Origin: Enterobacteriaceae bacterium UBA2655
GTDB taxonomy: Bacteria > Pseudomonadota > Gammaproteobacteria > Enterobacterales > Enterobacteriaceae
Reading direction: 5' to 3'
Assembly (NCBI GenBank): GCA_002359495.1
Contig: DENB01000077.1
Span: 19,277-83,276 of the forward strand
DNA: 64,000 nt
Each line of letters opens with the position of its first letter. Position 1 is the stretch's first letter. The notes under the pieces were generated by a model that worked only from the letters and a program-made list of their open reading frames with translations, had not been told where the DNA came from and ran no database searches. The position numbers and the translations under genes are program-made. Positions 9,289 to 18,614 of this stretch are shown here, one piece after another.

Positions 9289-9935
9289 TATCGAATCCCT
9301 CGGGGAGTCAGTGCCGACTGCAGGCGGTGCAGCAGCCAGTCAAGAATAATCGCCAGCAGACAGATCATCAGCGCGCCAGCCACCAGCCTGCGCACATCGC
9401 TGCCGCTGATGCCGTCCAGCAGCAGCAGGCCAAGCCCGCCCGCGCCGATAACCGCGGCGATGGCCATCACGCCGACATTCATCACCACCGCCGTGCGAAT
9501 ACCACCGAAAATCACCGGCAGCGCCATCGGAATTTCCACCCAGCGCAGGCGCTGCCAGAACGTCATGCCGATGCCGAGTCCCGCTTCGCGCAGACCGGAC
9601 GGCAGATTCTCCAGCGCGGTATGGGTATTGCGCACGATCGGCAGCAGCGAATAGAGAAAGACGGCGACAATCGCGGGCAAGGCGCCGATGCCCTGGCCAA
9701 TCAACGAAAACAGCGGGATCATCAGGCCAAACAGGGCGATGGTCGGAATGGTCAGCACCACGGTGGCGATACCCAATACCGGCGTCGCCAGCCATTTCAC
9801 GCGGACAATCAGAATGCCGAGCGGCACGCCGATGACGATAGCGCAGCCGACCGCCACCAGCACCAGCCAGGTGTGTTGCCAGGTCAGCGTCAGCAGATAG
9901 GGCCAGTTATCGAGCATATAATGAAGCGTATCCAT
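9288..9935 (-). CDS. osmW: OsmW, osmoprotectant ABC permease
   Basis: A 215-residue inner-membrane permease with about six TM segments and the BPD coupling loop (ENLPSGLREAGLGIGMTFWQRLRWVEIPMALP) around residues 117-148. It is the second of two permeases in the operon, translationally coupled to osmV and 9 bp after osmX. OsmU systems use a heterodimeric channel, so OsmW should pair with OsmY. Confidence 0.88.
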   Translation of the reverse strand: MDTLHYMLDNWPYLLTLTWQHTWLVLVAVGCAIVIGVPLGILIVRVKWLATPVLGIATVVLTIPTIALFGLMIPLFSLIGQGIGALPAIVAVFLYSLLPIVRNTHTALENLPSGLREAGLGIGMTFWQRLRWVEIPMALPVIFGGIRTAVVMNVGVMAIAAVIGAGGLGLLLLDGISGSDVRRLVAGALMICLLAIILDWLLHRLQSALTPRGIR

Positions 9936-9944
9936 AGCCTCTCC

Positions 9945-10862
9945 TTACAGCATGTTTTTCGACCGGAGGAAATCGCGCGCCACCTGTTGCGGCGACTGGT
10001 GATCGATATCGACGCGCTTGTTCAGCTCGCTGATGGTGTCGTTATCGAGCAGCGGGGTAAGCTGATTCAGCGCCTCGGCCAAGCCGGGGTTGGCATCCAG
10101 CACATCCTGACGCACTACCGGCGTCGCGTTATAGCTGGGGAAAAAGTGCTTGTCATCTTCCAGCACCTGCAAATCGAAGCCCTTTACCCGGCCGTCAGTG
10201 GTGTAGATCAGCCCGGCGTCGACGAAGCCGTCGCGCACCGCGTTATAGACCAGGCCCGGATCCATCTGGCGGATCTGCGGCCGGTCGAGCGCCATGTTGT
10301 ACGCTTTTTGCAGCGGCTTCATACCGTCCGAACGCCCGGAGAATTCCAGATCCAGCCCCAGCTTCCAGTTATGATCGGGATCGGTCTGGCGAATATGCTC
10401 GATTTTCGCCACCAGCTGCGACAGGGTGCTGATGCCTTCGCGCTGCGCGCGGCTGCGCTGCATGGCGAAGGCGTAGGTGTTGTTCATGGCGGCGGGTTTG
10501 AGCCAGACCAGCCCCAGCTTCGCATCCAGCTTCTTCACCGTCTCGTAAGCCTGCTGCGCCGACATTGGCTCAGTGATGTGGTTGTAAATAATCAGCGAGG
10601 TGCCGGTATATTCCCAGGTCAGGTCGATCTGCTTATTGAGCATTGCGTTGCGGCCAATAATCGCCGCGATGTTGGTTTTCGGGATGACCTGAAAGCCTTT
10701 TTTGTTCAGCCACATCACGGTCATCGCCGAGAGGATATGCTGCTCGGTAAAGCTTTTGGTCGCCAGCACCAGCGGCGCGGCGCTGGCGACGTGGCTGAGC
10801 CACAGCGAGGCGATAAGGGCCGTCAGGCTGCGTTTCAGCCAGCGAGTAAATAGGTCAGGCAT
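9945..10862 (-). CDS. osmX: OsmX, periplasmic osmoprotectant-binding protein
   Basis: A 305-residue exported binding protein of the OpuAC/ProX type. A signal peptide occupies about residues 1-28 ([22 protein letters not shown]), with cleavage near ASA|AP. The mature part begins [17 protein letters not shown] and includes [11 protein letters not shown] and [12 protein letters not shown], segments typical of glycine-betaine/choline-binding proteins of this class. AGGAG precedes the ATG. It lies between the two permeases, as in Salmonella osmVWXY. Confidence 0.9.
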   Translation of the reverse strand: MPDLFTRWLKRSLTALIASLWLSHVASAAPLVLATKSFTEQHILSAMTVMWLNKKGFQVIPKTNIAAIIGRNAMLNKQIDLTWEYTGTSLIIYNHITEPMSAQQAYETVKKLDAKLGLVWLKPAAMNNTYAFAMQRSRAQREGISTLSQLVAKIEHIRQTDPDHNWKLGLDLEFSGRSDGMKPLQKAYNMALDRPQIRQMDPGLVYNAVRDGFVDAGLIYTTDGRVKGFDLQVLEDDKHFFPSYNATPVVRQDVLDANPGLAEALNQLTPLLDNDTISELNKRVDIDHQSPQQVARDFLRSKNML

Positions 10863-10877
10863 ACGGGCTCCTGCAGG

Positions 10878-11594
10878 TTATGCCGCAGCATGCGGGCTGA
10901 GGAAACGTCCCAATGCTGCCAGCAGCATATCCAGAATCAGGGCGAACAGCGCAGTGGCCGCCGCGCCCAGAATCAGGGTCGGGAAATCGTTCAGATAGAT
11001 ACCGGGGAAGATCAGTTCGCCGTAACTGCTGGCGCCGATAAGGAACGCCAGCGGCGCGGTGCCGACGTTAATCGCCGTAGCGATGCGCACGCCCGCCAGC
11101 ATCACCGGCAGCGCGTTGGGCAACTCAACCTGGCGTAGCCGCTGAAACTTCGTCATGCCGATGCCGTTAGCAGCCTCGATCAGCGAGGCGGGCACGGCGC
11201 TTAAGCCGGAATAAGTATTACGTACGATGGGCAGCAGGGAGGCGAGAAACAGGGCGATCAGCGCCGGCCGGTCGCCGATGCCGATCACCACCATCGCCAG
11301 CGCCAGCACCGCCAACGGCGGCAACGTATTGCCGACGTTAAAGATCTGCATGACATATTCAGCCCAGCGACGGGCGAAGGGGCGGCTGAGCAGGATGCCG
11401 CTGGGAATGCCGACCAGCAGGGCAAAAAACATTGACCAGAAAACCAAAAAAAGGTGCTGTTGGCCGAGGTAAAGCAGATCGACTTTGCGGGCCGCGACGG
11501 TATCCCATCCGATGCCCCAGATGAGCAGGCTAAGAACGATAACGATGGTCAAAGCGGCCAGCCCGGCACGCTTAGCCAGCGCAAAATGATGCAT
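10878..11594 (-). CDS. osmY: OsmY-type permease of the OsmU ABC importer (not the periplasmic chaperone OsmY)
   Basis: A 238-residue permease with an N-terminal TM anchor and about six TM segments. The coupling loop SAVPASLIEAANGIGMTKFQRLRQVELPNALP parallels that of OsmW. It is first in the four-gene operon, so the operon promoter must lie in 11595-11994. The name follows Salmonella osmVWXY; it should not be confused with the osmotically induced periplasmic protein of the same name. Confidence 0.85.
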   Translation of the reverse strand: MHHFALAKRAGLAALTIVIVLSLLIWGIGWDTVAARKVDLLYLGQQHLFLVFWSMFFALLVGIPSGILLSRPFARRWAEYVMQIFNVGNTLPPLAVLALAMVVIGIGDRPALIALFLASLLPIVRNTYSGLSAVPASLIEAANGIGMTKFQRLRQVELPNALPVMLAGVRIATAINVGTAPLAFLIGASSYGELIFPGIYLNDFPTLILGAAATALFALILDMLLAALGRFLSPHAAA

Positions 11595-11994
11595 AAGGCG
11601 AATCTCCCTGAGGCTGAATAGAGACCGGTAAACGTTGTCTCTTGTGATCTTATCCAGATGACAGTCCGCCAGAAGCCGCTAAACTTTGTGCTGCTTCCCG
11701 GGGCGATTCTGCCGTGGTTTGCAGATTAATTAGCTGCTTTTTAATGCTTTTCCAGCCGGAACCGGAAAAGTTGCTCAAAACCTATAGCAGCGTCGTCCGG
11801 AAAATGCCAGTTTTCGGCCATGAATTCAGAGGTTTTAACTACGCTGTTTGGCCGCGTAGCCCGCATCAGCGTGGGAATCATGCGAAAATGAGAAAACCCG
11901 TCGCCTTGTAGTGACAACGTCACATTTTTACGCGCCACCGGGCGAGCAGCGGCGCAACGATATATCGCCCGGTGCGAATAACAACAGGATAACT
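11595..11994. other. 400-bp divergent regulatory gap, osm operon / MFS exporter
   Basis: No convincing gene. Two overlapping short reading frames on opposite strands have no RBS and no recognisable content. The gap must hold the osmYXWV promoter (osmotic, possibly sigma-S control in relatives) and the promoter of the exporter. No clear operator was found. Confidence 0.5.
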
Positions 11995-13458
11995 ATGACA
12001 GAGAGCGCGCAACTCCAATCCGGTCACCGTCACTGGATCCTTATCGCCTGTATGCTGGCGATGTTTATGGCGGCCATCGAGGTCACGATTGTCGCGACGG
12101 CGATGCCGACCATCGTCGCCGAACTGGGCGGATTCGCGCATTTCGGCTGGGTTTTTTCGATTTATCTGCTGACCCAGGCGGTGAGCGTGCCGCTCTATGG
12201 CCGACTGGCGGATATGTGGGGGCGTAAAAAGATGTTTTTCATCGGCGCTTCGCTGTTTCTTACCGGCTCGCTGCTGTGCGGTTTCGCTCAGAGCATGGCC
12301 TGGCTGATTCTGTTTCGCGCGTTTCAGGGGCTGGGCGCCGGCGCCATTATGCCGATTACCTCGACCATCGTCGCCGATATCTATTCGGCGCGCGAGCGCG
12401 CCAGCGTGCAGGGCTGGCTCTCCAGCGTCTGGGGCGTCGCCGCCGTGGTGGGGCCGCTGACCGGCGCCTGGCTGGTGCAGCACTTCAGCTGGTCGGTGGT
12501 GTTCTGGGTCAACCTGCCGATCGGGCTGGTCGCTATGCTGATGCTGGCGCGCTGGCTGCCGGACCGCCAGCAGCAGGAGGAGACCTCGTTGAATCTGGCA
12601 GGCAGCGCCTGGCTGATGCTCTGCGTCAGCGCGCTGCTGATTGCGTTGTTGCAGGCTGAAATGCTGGGCTACTGGCTGCTGCTGTTTCTGCTTTTCGCCG
12701 TGCTGGCGGGCCTGCTACTGAAGCGCAACGAGCAGCGCGCCGAAGCGCCGCTGTTTCCGCTGGCGATCTGGCGCAGCCGCATTATCGTCGCCGGCAATGC
12801 GGGAAATTTAATTATCGGCGCCGCGATGATGGGCATCAGCGCCTTTTTACCAACCTGGATTCAGGGCATTACCGGCGGCACGCCGCTTCAGGCGGGCAGC
12901 GCGCTGGCGATGATGTCGATTGGCTGGCCGCTGGCCAGCACCCTTAGCGGCAGGCTGATGCTGCGCACTTCTTACCGCTTTACCGCCCAGCTCGGAGCAC
13001 TGCTGCTGATTGCCGGCAGCGCGTTGCTGCTGCTGTTGCGCGCGGACAGCTCGATCGTTCAGGCGGGCTTTACCGCTTTCGTCATCGGCACCGGCATGGG
13101 GATGTCCAGCACCACCTTTCTGGTTTCGGTGCAGAACCACGCTCATTATGAAATCCGCGGCATCTGTACGGCCTCGATCATGTTCAGCCGGATGCTGGGT
13201 TCAGCCATCGGCACGGCGTTGATGGGCGCGGTGCTCAACCTCAACCTGGCTCGCCGTCTGCCGCAGGCGGACGATCCGGTGCAGCAAATTATGTCGGCGG
13301 AAACCCGGCAGTCGTTATCGGAAGGGGCGCTGCACCAGCTGGTGCAGCAGATTGCGATCTCGCTGCACTGGGTATTTATCGTCGCGCTGGGGATTGCGGT
13401 AATGACGCTGTGGGTCGCCTGGGCGATGCCGCACAGTCACAAACCGGATGAGGAATGA
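11995..13458 (+). CDS. MFS multidrug exporter, DHA2 (14-TM, EmrB/QacA) family
   Basis: A 487-residue protein with about 14 TM segments. DHA2 hallmarks are the first helix (MLAMFMAAIEVTIVATAMPTIVAELGG), motif A (GRLADMWGRKKMFFIG) and the motif C-type stretch (WGVAAVVGPLTGAWL). I start at the ATG preceded by AGGAT; a TTG 84 bp upstream in frame has no RBS and would add an unlikely soluble tail. There is no membrane-fusion partner (EmrA type) nearby, so it probably exports only across the inner membrane. The substrate is unknown. Confidence 0.85.
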   Translation: MTESAQLQSGHRHWILIACMLAMFMAAIEVTIVATAMPTIVAELGGFAHFGWVFSIYLLTQAVSVPLYGRLADMWGRKKMFFIGASLFLTGSLLCGFAQSMAWLILFRAFQGLGAGAIMPITSTIVADIYSARERASVQGWLSSVWGVAAVVGPLTGAWLVQHFSWSVVFWVNLPIGLVAMLMLARWLPDRQQQEETSLNLAGSAWLMLCVSALLIALLQAEMLGYWLLLFLLFAVLAGLLLKRNEQRAEAPLFPLAIWRSRIIVAGNAGNLIIGAAMMGISAFLPTWIQGITGGTPLQAGSALAMMSIGWPLASTLSGRLMLRTSYRFTAQLGALLLIAGSALLLLLRADSSIVQAGFTAFVIGTGMGMSSTTFLVSVQNHAHYEIRGICTASIMFSRMLGSAIGTALMGAVLNLNLARRLPQADDPVQQIMSAETRQSLSEGALHQLVQQIAISLHWVFIVALGIAVMTLWVAWAMPHSHKPDEE

Positions 13459-13472
13459 AGAGAGGAAAAAGA

Positions 13473-13496
13473 GCAGGGCGAACGGATTCGCCCTGC
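13473..13496 (-). terminator. intrinsic terminator of the DUF1161 gene
   Basis: The stem GCAGGGCGAA-CGGA-TTCGCCCTGC is followed on the minus strand by CTCTTTTT. It sits between the convergent exporter and DUF1161 genes. Confidence 0.75.
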
Positions 13497-13500
13497 GGCA

Positions 13501-13800
13501 TTATTGCTGTGCGGGCGCGTCCTGAGAACTGCCTGCACTGGCGGGAACGTTAACGTCGCTGTCGCGCGTCAGGCGCTTGTAGACAATTTTCTGCGTATCG
13601 TTTTCGCAGTGGCCCACCACCTGGCCGCCAGCCTGGTCAACCTGATCGTTCGGCACGATATCCAGCGTAAAGCCCGATTCCGGTACGCCGTTATTGATAA
13701 TTTTCTGGCTGATATCCGCTTTGACGGTCTCGCAGGAGGCCTGCGCCAGCAGCGGAGCGGCCAGAAAGGCTGCCAGTAACATCCCGGTGCGTCGTTTCAT
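13501..13800 (-). CDS. DUF1161 family periplasmic protein
   Basis: A 99-residue exported protein of unknown function. The signal peptide is about residues 1-21 ([22 protein letters not shown]). The core [27 protein letters not shown]...[16 protein letters not shown] is the usual DUF1161 pattern: paired Cys, a G-V/Y-TL-IV strand and a terminal KIVY. Two Cys in the mature part could form a disulfide. The last 20 residues are a low-complexity Ala/Ser/Gln tail. Confidence 0.8.
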   Translation of the reverse strand: MKRRTGMLLAAFLAAPLLAQASCETVKADISQKIINNGVPESGFTLDIVPNDQVDQAGGQVVGHCENDTQKIVYKRLTRDSDVNVPASAGSSQDAPAQQ

Positions 13801-13851
13801 CAGGGTATCCTTTTGTTATTAGCCCGCCTTAACTATAGCAGGCGGAACGCC

Positions 13852-14190
13852 TCAGGGCGCAACGGGACGGCCGCTGCGGCGATCCAGGCAGCGCAGGGTG
13901 TTCGACTCCCAGTAAGCGTTAACGTTATAGCTTTTTTCGCAGGCGTCGCGAGTATCGTAGGCGCGATCGGTTTTATCGAACTCTTTCGCCACGCGGCTGT
14001 TTACCTTGTTACGCAGCATGCGCGTGTCGTTCCACTGCTCCTGGCTCTGGCGCGCCTCTTCGTTGCTCATGGCGTTATTGCCGTTATCAATAATCAGACG
14101 ATCGGTTTTCGCCTGGGTCAGCGGCGACGTCAGCAGCGCGCTGCCGCAAAGCAGCAGAGCCAGCAGGGTCTTCACGTTGATCTTTTTCAT
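13852..14190 (-). CDS. ynfB: YnfB, DUF1283 periplasmic protein
   Basis: A protein of about 112 residues, close to E. coli YnfB. Identical-looking blocks are EQWNDTR.LR.KVN.R and [33 protein letters not shown] signal peptide covers residues 1-27 ([19 protein letters not shown]). I chose the second ATG of an ATGATG pair, 6 nt behind GAGGA; the reading frame runs 17 codons further up without an RBS. Function unknown in all hosts. It is divergent from ynfA, as in E. coli neighbours. Confidence 0.85.
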   Translation of the reverse strand: MKKINVKTLLALLLCGSALLTSPLTQAKTDRLIIDNGNNAMSNEEARQSQEQWNDTRMLRNKVNSRVAKEFDKTDRAYDTRDACEKSYNVNAYWESNTLRCLDRRSGRPVAP

Positions 14191-14322
14191 CATTTTTCCT
14201 CGGGTTGGGGCTGGCGCAGCCAGCTCGACAGGCTGTCGCATCCGTTTCCGTTAGTATACCATCGCCGTTTATTTGCTCACCACGCCGGCGAGCGCTTTGT
14301 TCAGGTTTCAGTGAGAATTCAG

Positions 14323-14652
14323 ATGTTGATAAAAACCGCGCTGCTTTTCTTTATTACGGCTCTGGCCGAAATCATCGGCTGTTTCCTGCCGTGGCTGTGG
14401 CTGAAAAAGGGCGCGTCCGTCTGGCTGCTGCTGCCTGCGGCGCTGAGCCTGGCGCTGTTCGTCTGGCTGTTGACTCTGCACCCGGCGGCGAGCGGGCGGG
14501 TCTATGCCGCTTACGGCGGCGTCTATGTGCTGACGGCGCTGCTGTGGCTGCGCGTGGTCGAGGGGATTAAGCTCAGCGCCTGGGACTGGACCGGCGCGCT
14601 GATCGCCTTCAGCGGCATGTTGATTATCGTGGCGGGCTGGGGAAAGGCGTAA
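14323..14652 (+). CDS. ynfA: YnfA, small inner-membrane protein (UPF0060, SMR-like)
   Basis: A 109-residue protein with four TM helices, nearly identical in pattern to E. coli Ynf[39 protein letters not shown], and [20 protein letters not shown]. In Shigella, YnfA has been reported as an SMR-type efflux protein. The frame is open for 170 codons upstream but antisense to ynfB, so the start is set at the ATG where homology begins. Confidence 0.9.
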   Translation: MLIKTALLFFITALAEIIGCFLPWLWLKKGASVWLLLPAALSLALFVWLLTLHPAASGRVYAAYGGVYVLTALLWLRVVEGIKLSAWDWTGALIAFSGMLIIVAGWGKA

Positions 14653-14679
14653 AAAAAGCCGGCGCGTTGCCGGCTTTTT
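14651..14679. terminator. bidirectional terminator between ynfA and ydfG
   Basis: GCCGGC-GCGTT-GCCGGC is flanked by seven As on the left and five Ts on the right. It serves both convergent genes. Confidence 0.9.
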
Positions 14680-14690
14680 CGTTGCGCGGA

Positions 14691-15440
14691 TTAATCCGCT
14701 TTGTGCACCTTCAGACCCGCCGTGGTCTGGCTCACCGGCATCATCTCCAGGGTATTGATATTGACATGCTTCGGTAGCGTCGCAACCCACCAGACCGCCT
14801 CGGTGACATCTTCTGCGGTCAGGGCGGTAGTGCCCTCGTAAACTTTATCCGCCTTGTCGTCATCACCCTTGAAGCGCACGTTGGAAAACTCGGTGCCGCC
14901 TACCAGGCCCGGCTCGATGTCGGTAACGCGCAGGGCCGTGCCGTGCAGATCGGTACGTAAATTCAGGCTGAACTGACGCACAAAGGCCTTGGTGGCGCCG
15001 TAAACGTTGCCGCCGGCATAAGGCCAGCTGCCGGCGATGGAGCCGATGTTGATGATGTGGCCGACGTTGCGCTCCACCATGTGCGGCAGCGCCGCGCGCG
15101 TCATATAGACCAGACCTTTGTTATTGGTGTCGATCATCGCTTCCCAGTCTTCAAGATTGGCTTTATGCGCCGGCTCGATACCAAGCGCCAGACCGGCGTT
15201 GTTCACCAGCACGTCGATATCGCGCCACGCCGCCGGCAGGCTGGCGAACGCCTCGTCGATGGCCGCGCGGTCGCGCACGTCGAGTTGCAGGGTGTAGAGA
15301 TTGTCGCCCAGTTCCTCTTTCAGCTCCTGCAAACGCGCCTGGCGTCGCCCGGTGGCGATCACTTTGTGGCCGTTAGCGATGAAGCGGCGGGTGATACTTT
15401 GACCAAAACCGGCAGTGGCGCCGGTAACAAAAATTATCAT
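14691..15440 (-). CDS. ydfG: YdfG, NADP-dependent 3-hydroxy acid dehydrogenase
   Basis: A 249-residue short-chain dehydrogenase. E. coli YdfG reduces malonic semialdehyde (uracil breakdown) and oxidises serine and related 3-hydroxy acids. The cofactor loop is TGATAGFG at residues 6-13, followed by ATGRRQ (Arg pair favouring NADP). NNAGLALG, the catalytic Ser in INIGSIAGSW and YGATK are all present. The end LEMMPVSQTTAGLKVH matches E. coli. In E. coli, dcp lies next to ydfG; here guaD-xdhABC lies between them. Confidence 0.93.
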   Translation of the reverse strand: MIIFVTGATAGFGQSITRRFIANGHKVIATGRRQARLQELKEELGDNLYTLQLDVRDRAAIDEAFASLPAAWRDIDVLVNNAGLALGIEPAHKANLEDWEAMIDTNNKGLVYMTRAALPHMVERNVGHIINIGSIAGSWPYAGGNVYGATKAFVRQFSLNLRTDLHGTALRVTDIEPGLVGGTEFSNVRFKGDDDKADKVYEGTTALTAEDVTEAVWWVATLPKHVNINTLEMMPVSQTTAGLKVHKAD

Positions 15441-15565
15441 CTCACTGTTCCTTAAACGTTTTCAGGTTCGACCGTCTCACCATAGCACTATCATTTCCTT
15501 CCTGCCTGACAAAAGCGTTATCAGGCTGTTTCGGAATTTTTCCGCCGCCTTTTGTGCGTCGTTAT

Positions 15566-15580
15566 GGTGCGCAACGCACC
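15566..15580. promoter_or_regulatory. short inverted repeat upstream of guaD
   Basis: GGTGCG-CAA-CGCACC lies 276 bp before guaD and 126 bp from the ydfG start. It may be a regulator half-site pair in the divergent gap; no family can be assigned. Confidence 0.35.
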
Positions 15581-15656
15581 CGTTCAGTGCAGCCAGTTCG
15601 CACATTGATCCGGTATCAACTGCTAAAAACCGCTTTTTCTACCGTTCAGTTAATAA

Positions 15657-15688
15657 GCAATCGGTTGCCTTGCAACGCAACCGATTGC
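15657..15688. promoter_or_regulatory. 12-bp perfect inverted repeat, candidate operator for the guaD-xdhABC operon
   Basis: GCAATCGGTTGC (15657-15668) pairs with GCAACCGATTGC (15677-15688) across an 8-bp spacer. A nested pair GTTGC-CTT-GCAAC lies inside, so GCAAC/GTTGC occurs four times in 30 bp. It lies about 170 bp before the guaD start in a 415-bp divergent gap. The layout suits a dimeric repressor or LysR-type activator of purine catabolism, but no regulator gene is in the window. It could also fold as RNA, though no U-run follows. Confidence 0.5.
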
Positions 15689-15855
15689 GCGGCGAAATAA
15701 TCGCACATCCAGCAGAGAGATTGAGAATACTCATTAAAATCAATCGATTAACTATAAAAACTCGCCGAGTAGAAACTGGCATAGCTCTTGCAAATTATCC
15801 TTCAGGTATCCGCAACAACAGAGTAGGCGCATCCCTGCTCGCTAAAGGAAGCTTA

Positions 15856-17175
15856 ATGTCGGCAACAACTGTAAAAGCCATTCGCGCCTCGTTCTTTGAC
15901 TTCAGCGCCACCGCACAAGAGGCGGAAGCGATAGCTGACGCTGCCCGCTATATTGAAGATGGCCTGCTGACGATTGAAGCGGGCCGGGTGGTCAGCCTGA
16001 AAGCCTGGGAAGCGGGGTCCAGCCCCGCAGAGGTTATCGATCTGCGCGGCAAGCTGATCGTGCCGGGGTTTATCGATACCCATATTCACTATCCGCAGAC
16101 GGAGATGATCGGCGCGTTCGGCGAACAGCTGCTGGAGTGGCTGAATCAATATACCTTTCCGGTTGAAAGCCAATACCACTGCCCGCAGCACGCGGCGCAG
16201 ATGTCCGCTTTCTTCCTGCAACAGCTGTTAAGCAACGGCACCACCACCGCACTGGTATTCGGCACCGTGCATCCGCAGTCGGTGGACGCGTTGTTCAGCG
16301 CGGCGGAAGCGCTGAATATGCGGCTTATCGCCGGCAAGGTGATGATGGATCGCCACGCGCCCGATTATTTGACGGAGACGCCCGAAGCCAGCTATCAGCA
16401 AACGCGCGCGCTGATTGAACGCTGGCATAACCGCGGCCGTCTGAGCTACGCCCTGACGCCGCGCTTCGCGCCGACCTCCTCGCCGGCGCTGCTCGAGAAA
16501 GTGCGACAGCTGCGCGCCGCGTTTCCCGATACCTGGCTGCATACCCATCTGAGCGAAAGTCCGCAGGAGGTCGCCTGGGTTAAATCGCTGTTTCCGCAGC
16601 AGGAGGGCTATCTGGATGTTTATCACTACTATCAGCTGACCGGCCGCCGCAGCGTTTTTGCCCACTGTATTCATCTGGAGGAGAAAGAGTGGGATTGCCT
16701 GCATGAGACGCAATCCTCTATCGCGTTTTGCCCGACCTCTAATCTCTTTCTCGGCAGCGGGCTGTTTAACCTGAAGCGCTGCTGGCAAAAGGGGGTGCGG
16801 ATGGGGATCGGCACCGACGTCGGCGCCGGCACGACCTTTAACCTGCTGCAAACCCTGGGCGAAGCTTACAAAGTGTGCCAGCTGCAACAGTATAAGCTGA
16901 GCGCCTGCGAAGCCTTTTATCACGCCACGCTCGGCGGCGCGCAAACGCTCGATCTCGACGCCGTCATCGGCAACTTTAATCCGGGAAAAGAGGCGGATTT
17001 CGTGGTGCTCGATCCGGCGGTTTCCGCGCTGCAACGGCTGCGCATCGGCAACAGCAAAGATATCTGGGAAAAACTGTTCGTATTAATGACCTTAGGCGAC
17101 GATCGCAACATCGCGCAGACCTGGGTTAACGGTCAGCCGGTCTGGCGGCGGGAAGAGAAAGAGAGGGCGGCATGA
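15856..17175 (+). CDS. guaD: GuaD, guanine deaminase
   Basis: Converts guanine to xanthine and ammonia. The 439-residue length equals the E. coli enzyme. The amidohydrolase metal site shows PGFIDTHIHYPQ (first HxH), HTHLSES and AHCIHLE (later His residues), and GIGTDVGAGTTFNLL (the Asp). The start is the ATG with AAAGGA upstream; the open frame extends 147 codons further, but that part is noncoding in character. Its stop overlaps the xdhA start (ATGA), so the four genes form an operon running guanine to xanthine to urate. Confidence 0.93.
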   Translation: MSATTVKAIRASFFDFSATAQEAEAIADAARYIEDGLLTIEAGRVVSLKAWEAGSSPAEVIDLRGKLIVPGFIDTHIHYPQTEMIGAFGEQLLEWLNQYTFPVESQYHCPQHAAQMSAFFLQQLLSNGTTTALVFGTVHPQSVDALFSAAEALNMRLIAGKVMMDRHAPDYLTETPEASYQQTRALIERWHNRGRLSYALTPRFAPTSSPALLEKVRQLRAAFPDTWLHTHLSESPQEVAWVKSLFPQQEGYLDVYHYYQLTGRRSVFAHCIHLEEKEWDCLHETQSSIAFCPTSNLFLGSGLFNLKRCWQKGVRMGIGTDVGAGTTFNLLQTLGEAYKVCQLQQYKLSACEAFYHATLGGAQTLDLDAVIGNFNPGKEADFVVLDPAVSALQRLRIGNSKDIWEKLFVLMTLGDDRNIAQTWVNGQPVWRREEKERAA

Positions 17176-18614
17176 TCCAGTTTCTGCTTAACGACACGCT
17201 GGTTACCGAACAGGCGATCGATCCTAACCTGACGGTGTTGAACTATCTGCGCGGCAAACAACGGCGCAGCGGCGTTAAAGAGGGATGCGCCTCGGGCGAC
17301 TGCGGCACCTGTACCGTCACCCTGGGCAGCGTAGTGGATGGCAAGCTGATGTATGAAACGGCGAACAGCTGCCTGACATTGGTCAGCACGCTGCAGGGCA
17401 AGCAGCTGATCACTGTTGAAGATCTGCGTCAGGGCGAGCAGCTGCACAGCGTGCAGCAGGCGATGGTGGAACACCATGGCTCCCAGTGCGGATACTGTAC
17501 GCCGGGCTTTGTGATGTCGCTGTTTACGCTGCAAAAGAACAGCGGCGGCTGGGATCGCCGCCAAGCGGAGCTGGCGCTGGCGGGTAACCTCTGCCGCTGT
17601 ACCGGCTACCGGCCGATCATGGACGCCGCGCGCCAGGCCTGCGAACAGCCCGCCTGCGACAGCTTCAGCCAGCGCCAGGAGACTATCCTGCAACGCTTGC
17701 AGGCGCTGAAAAACGCGGAGATGCAGGTTATCGCGCTGGGCGACAACCGGTGTTTTATTCCCAAAACCCTCGCTCAGCTGGCCGAGGTTTACCAGGCCCA
17801 TCCGCAGGCGAAGCTGCTGGCGGGCGGCACCGATCTCAGTCTACAGATCACCCAGCATTACCGGACCTTGCCGACGCTGATCGCGCTGGAGCAGGTCGAG
17901 GCGCTGAAAAGCTGTCAGCTGGACGGCAAGGTCATAGAGTTGGGCGCGGGCGCCTCGCTGACCCGCTGCTATCAGTTTCTCGCGCAGCATATTCCCGCCT
18001 TCAGCGAGATGCTGCAGCGTTTCGCCTCTTTGCAGATTCGCAACCAGGGCACACTGGGCGGCAACATCGGCAACGCTTCGCCGATAGGCGACGCGCCGCC
18101 GATGCTGCTGGCGCTGAATGCCTCGCTGGTATTGCAGCGGGGCGACCGGCTGCGCACGCTGCCGCTGGAGGATTTTTTCCTCGGCTACCGGCAAACCGCG
18201 CTGGAAGCGGGCGAGTTTATTCAGGCGGTGCGCATTCCACTTGTGACAACGTCACCGGAGTTCGCCGCCTGGAAGGTCTCTAAACGGCTGGATGACGATA
18301 TCTCCGCCGTTTTCGGTGCCTTTAACCTGCAGATTGAACAGGGCCGCGTGGTCCAAGCGCGCATCGCCTTCGGCGGCATGGCGGCGATACCGCAGCGCGC
18401 CCATGCCTGCGAAGCGGCGCTGCAGGGCGAACCCTTTACGCCGCATACCCTGGAGCGCGCCTGCGCTGCCCTGGCGGAAGATTTCCAGCCGCTGAGCGAC
18501 TTTCGCGCCAGCGCCGCTTACCGGTTGCAGGTAGCGAAAAACCTGTTGCGTCGTTTTTACTATCGCCATACCGGCGAGCTGACCATCATGGAGGTTTCCC
18601 GTTATGTCTCATAA
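17172..18614 (+). CDS. xdhA: XdhA, xanthine dehydrogenase small subunit (2Fe-2S + FAD)
   Basis: A 480-residue electron-transfer subunit. Residues 1-80 form the plant-type ferredoxin with KEGCASGDCGTCTV. Residues 100-155 form the second cluster domain with CGYCTPGFVMS and NLCRCTGYRP. From about residue 195 the FAD domain shows LLAGGTDLSLQ and RNQGTLGGNIGNASPIGDAPP. This is the two-subunit bacterial layout (XdhA/XdhB), with iron-sulfur and FAD parts fused. It overlaps guaD by 4 bp and xdhB by 11 bp. Confidence 0.93.
   Translation: MIQFLLNDTLVTEQAIDPNLTVLNYLRGKQRRSGVKEGCASGDCGTCTVTLGSVVDGKLMYETANSCLTLVSTLQGKQLITVEDLRQGEQLHSVQQAMVEHHGSQCGYCTPGFVMSLFTLQKNSGGWDRRQAELALAGNLCRCTGYRPIMDAARQACEQPACDSFSQRQETILQRLQALKNAEMQVIALGDNRCFIPKTLAQLAEVYQAHPQAKLLAGGTDLSLQITQHYRTLPTLIALEQVEALKSCQLDGKVIELGAGASLTRCYQFLAQHIPAFSEMLQRFASLQIRNQGTLGGNIGNASPIGDAPPMLLALNASLVLQRGDRLRTLPLEDFFLGYRQTALEAGEFIQAVRIPLVTTSPEFAAWKVSKRLDDDISAVFGAFNLQIEQGRVVQARIAFGGMAAIPQRAHACEAALQGEPFTPHTLERACAALAEDFQPLSDFRASAAYRLQVAKNLLRRFYYRHTGELTIMEVSRYVS

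Noticed and set aside
11714..11938. Two overlapping short frames between osmY and the MFS exporter
   Set aside because: Neither has an RBS or recognisable content, and they overlap on opposite strands in a regulatory gap.
13813..14322. N-terminal extension of ynfA to 279 residues
   Set aside because: The extra part is antisense to ynfB and has no homology. The family is about 108 residues, beginning where the chosen ATG lies.
15415..15855. N-terminal extension of guaD by 147 codons
   Set aside because: Noncoding in character and carrying the inverted repeat. A good RBS precedes the ATG at 15856, and the resulting length equals E. coli GuaD.
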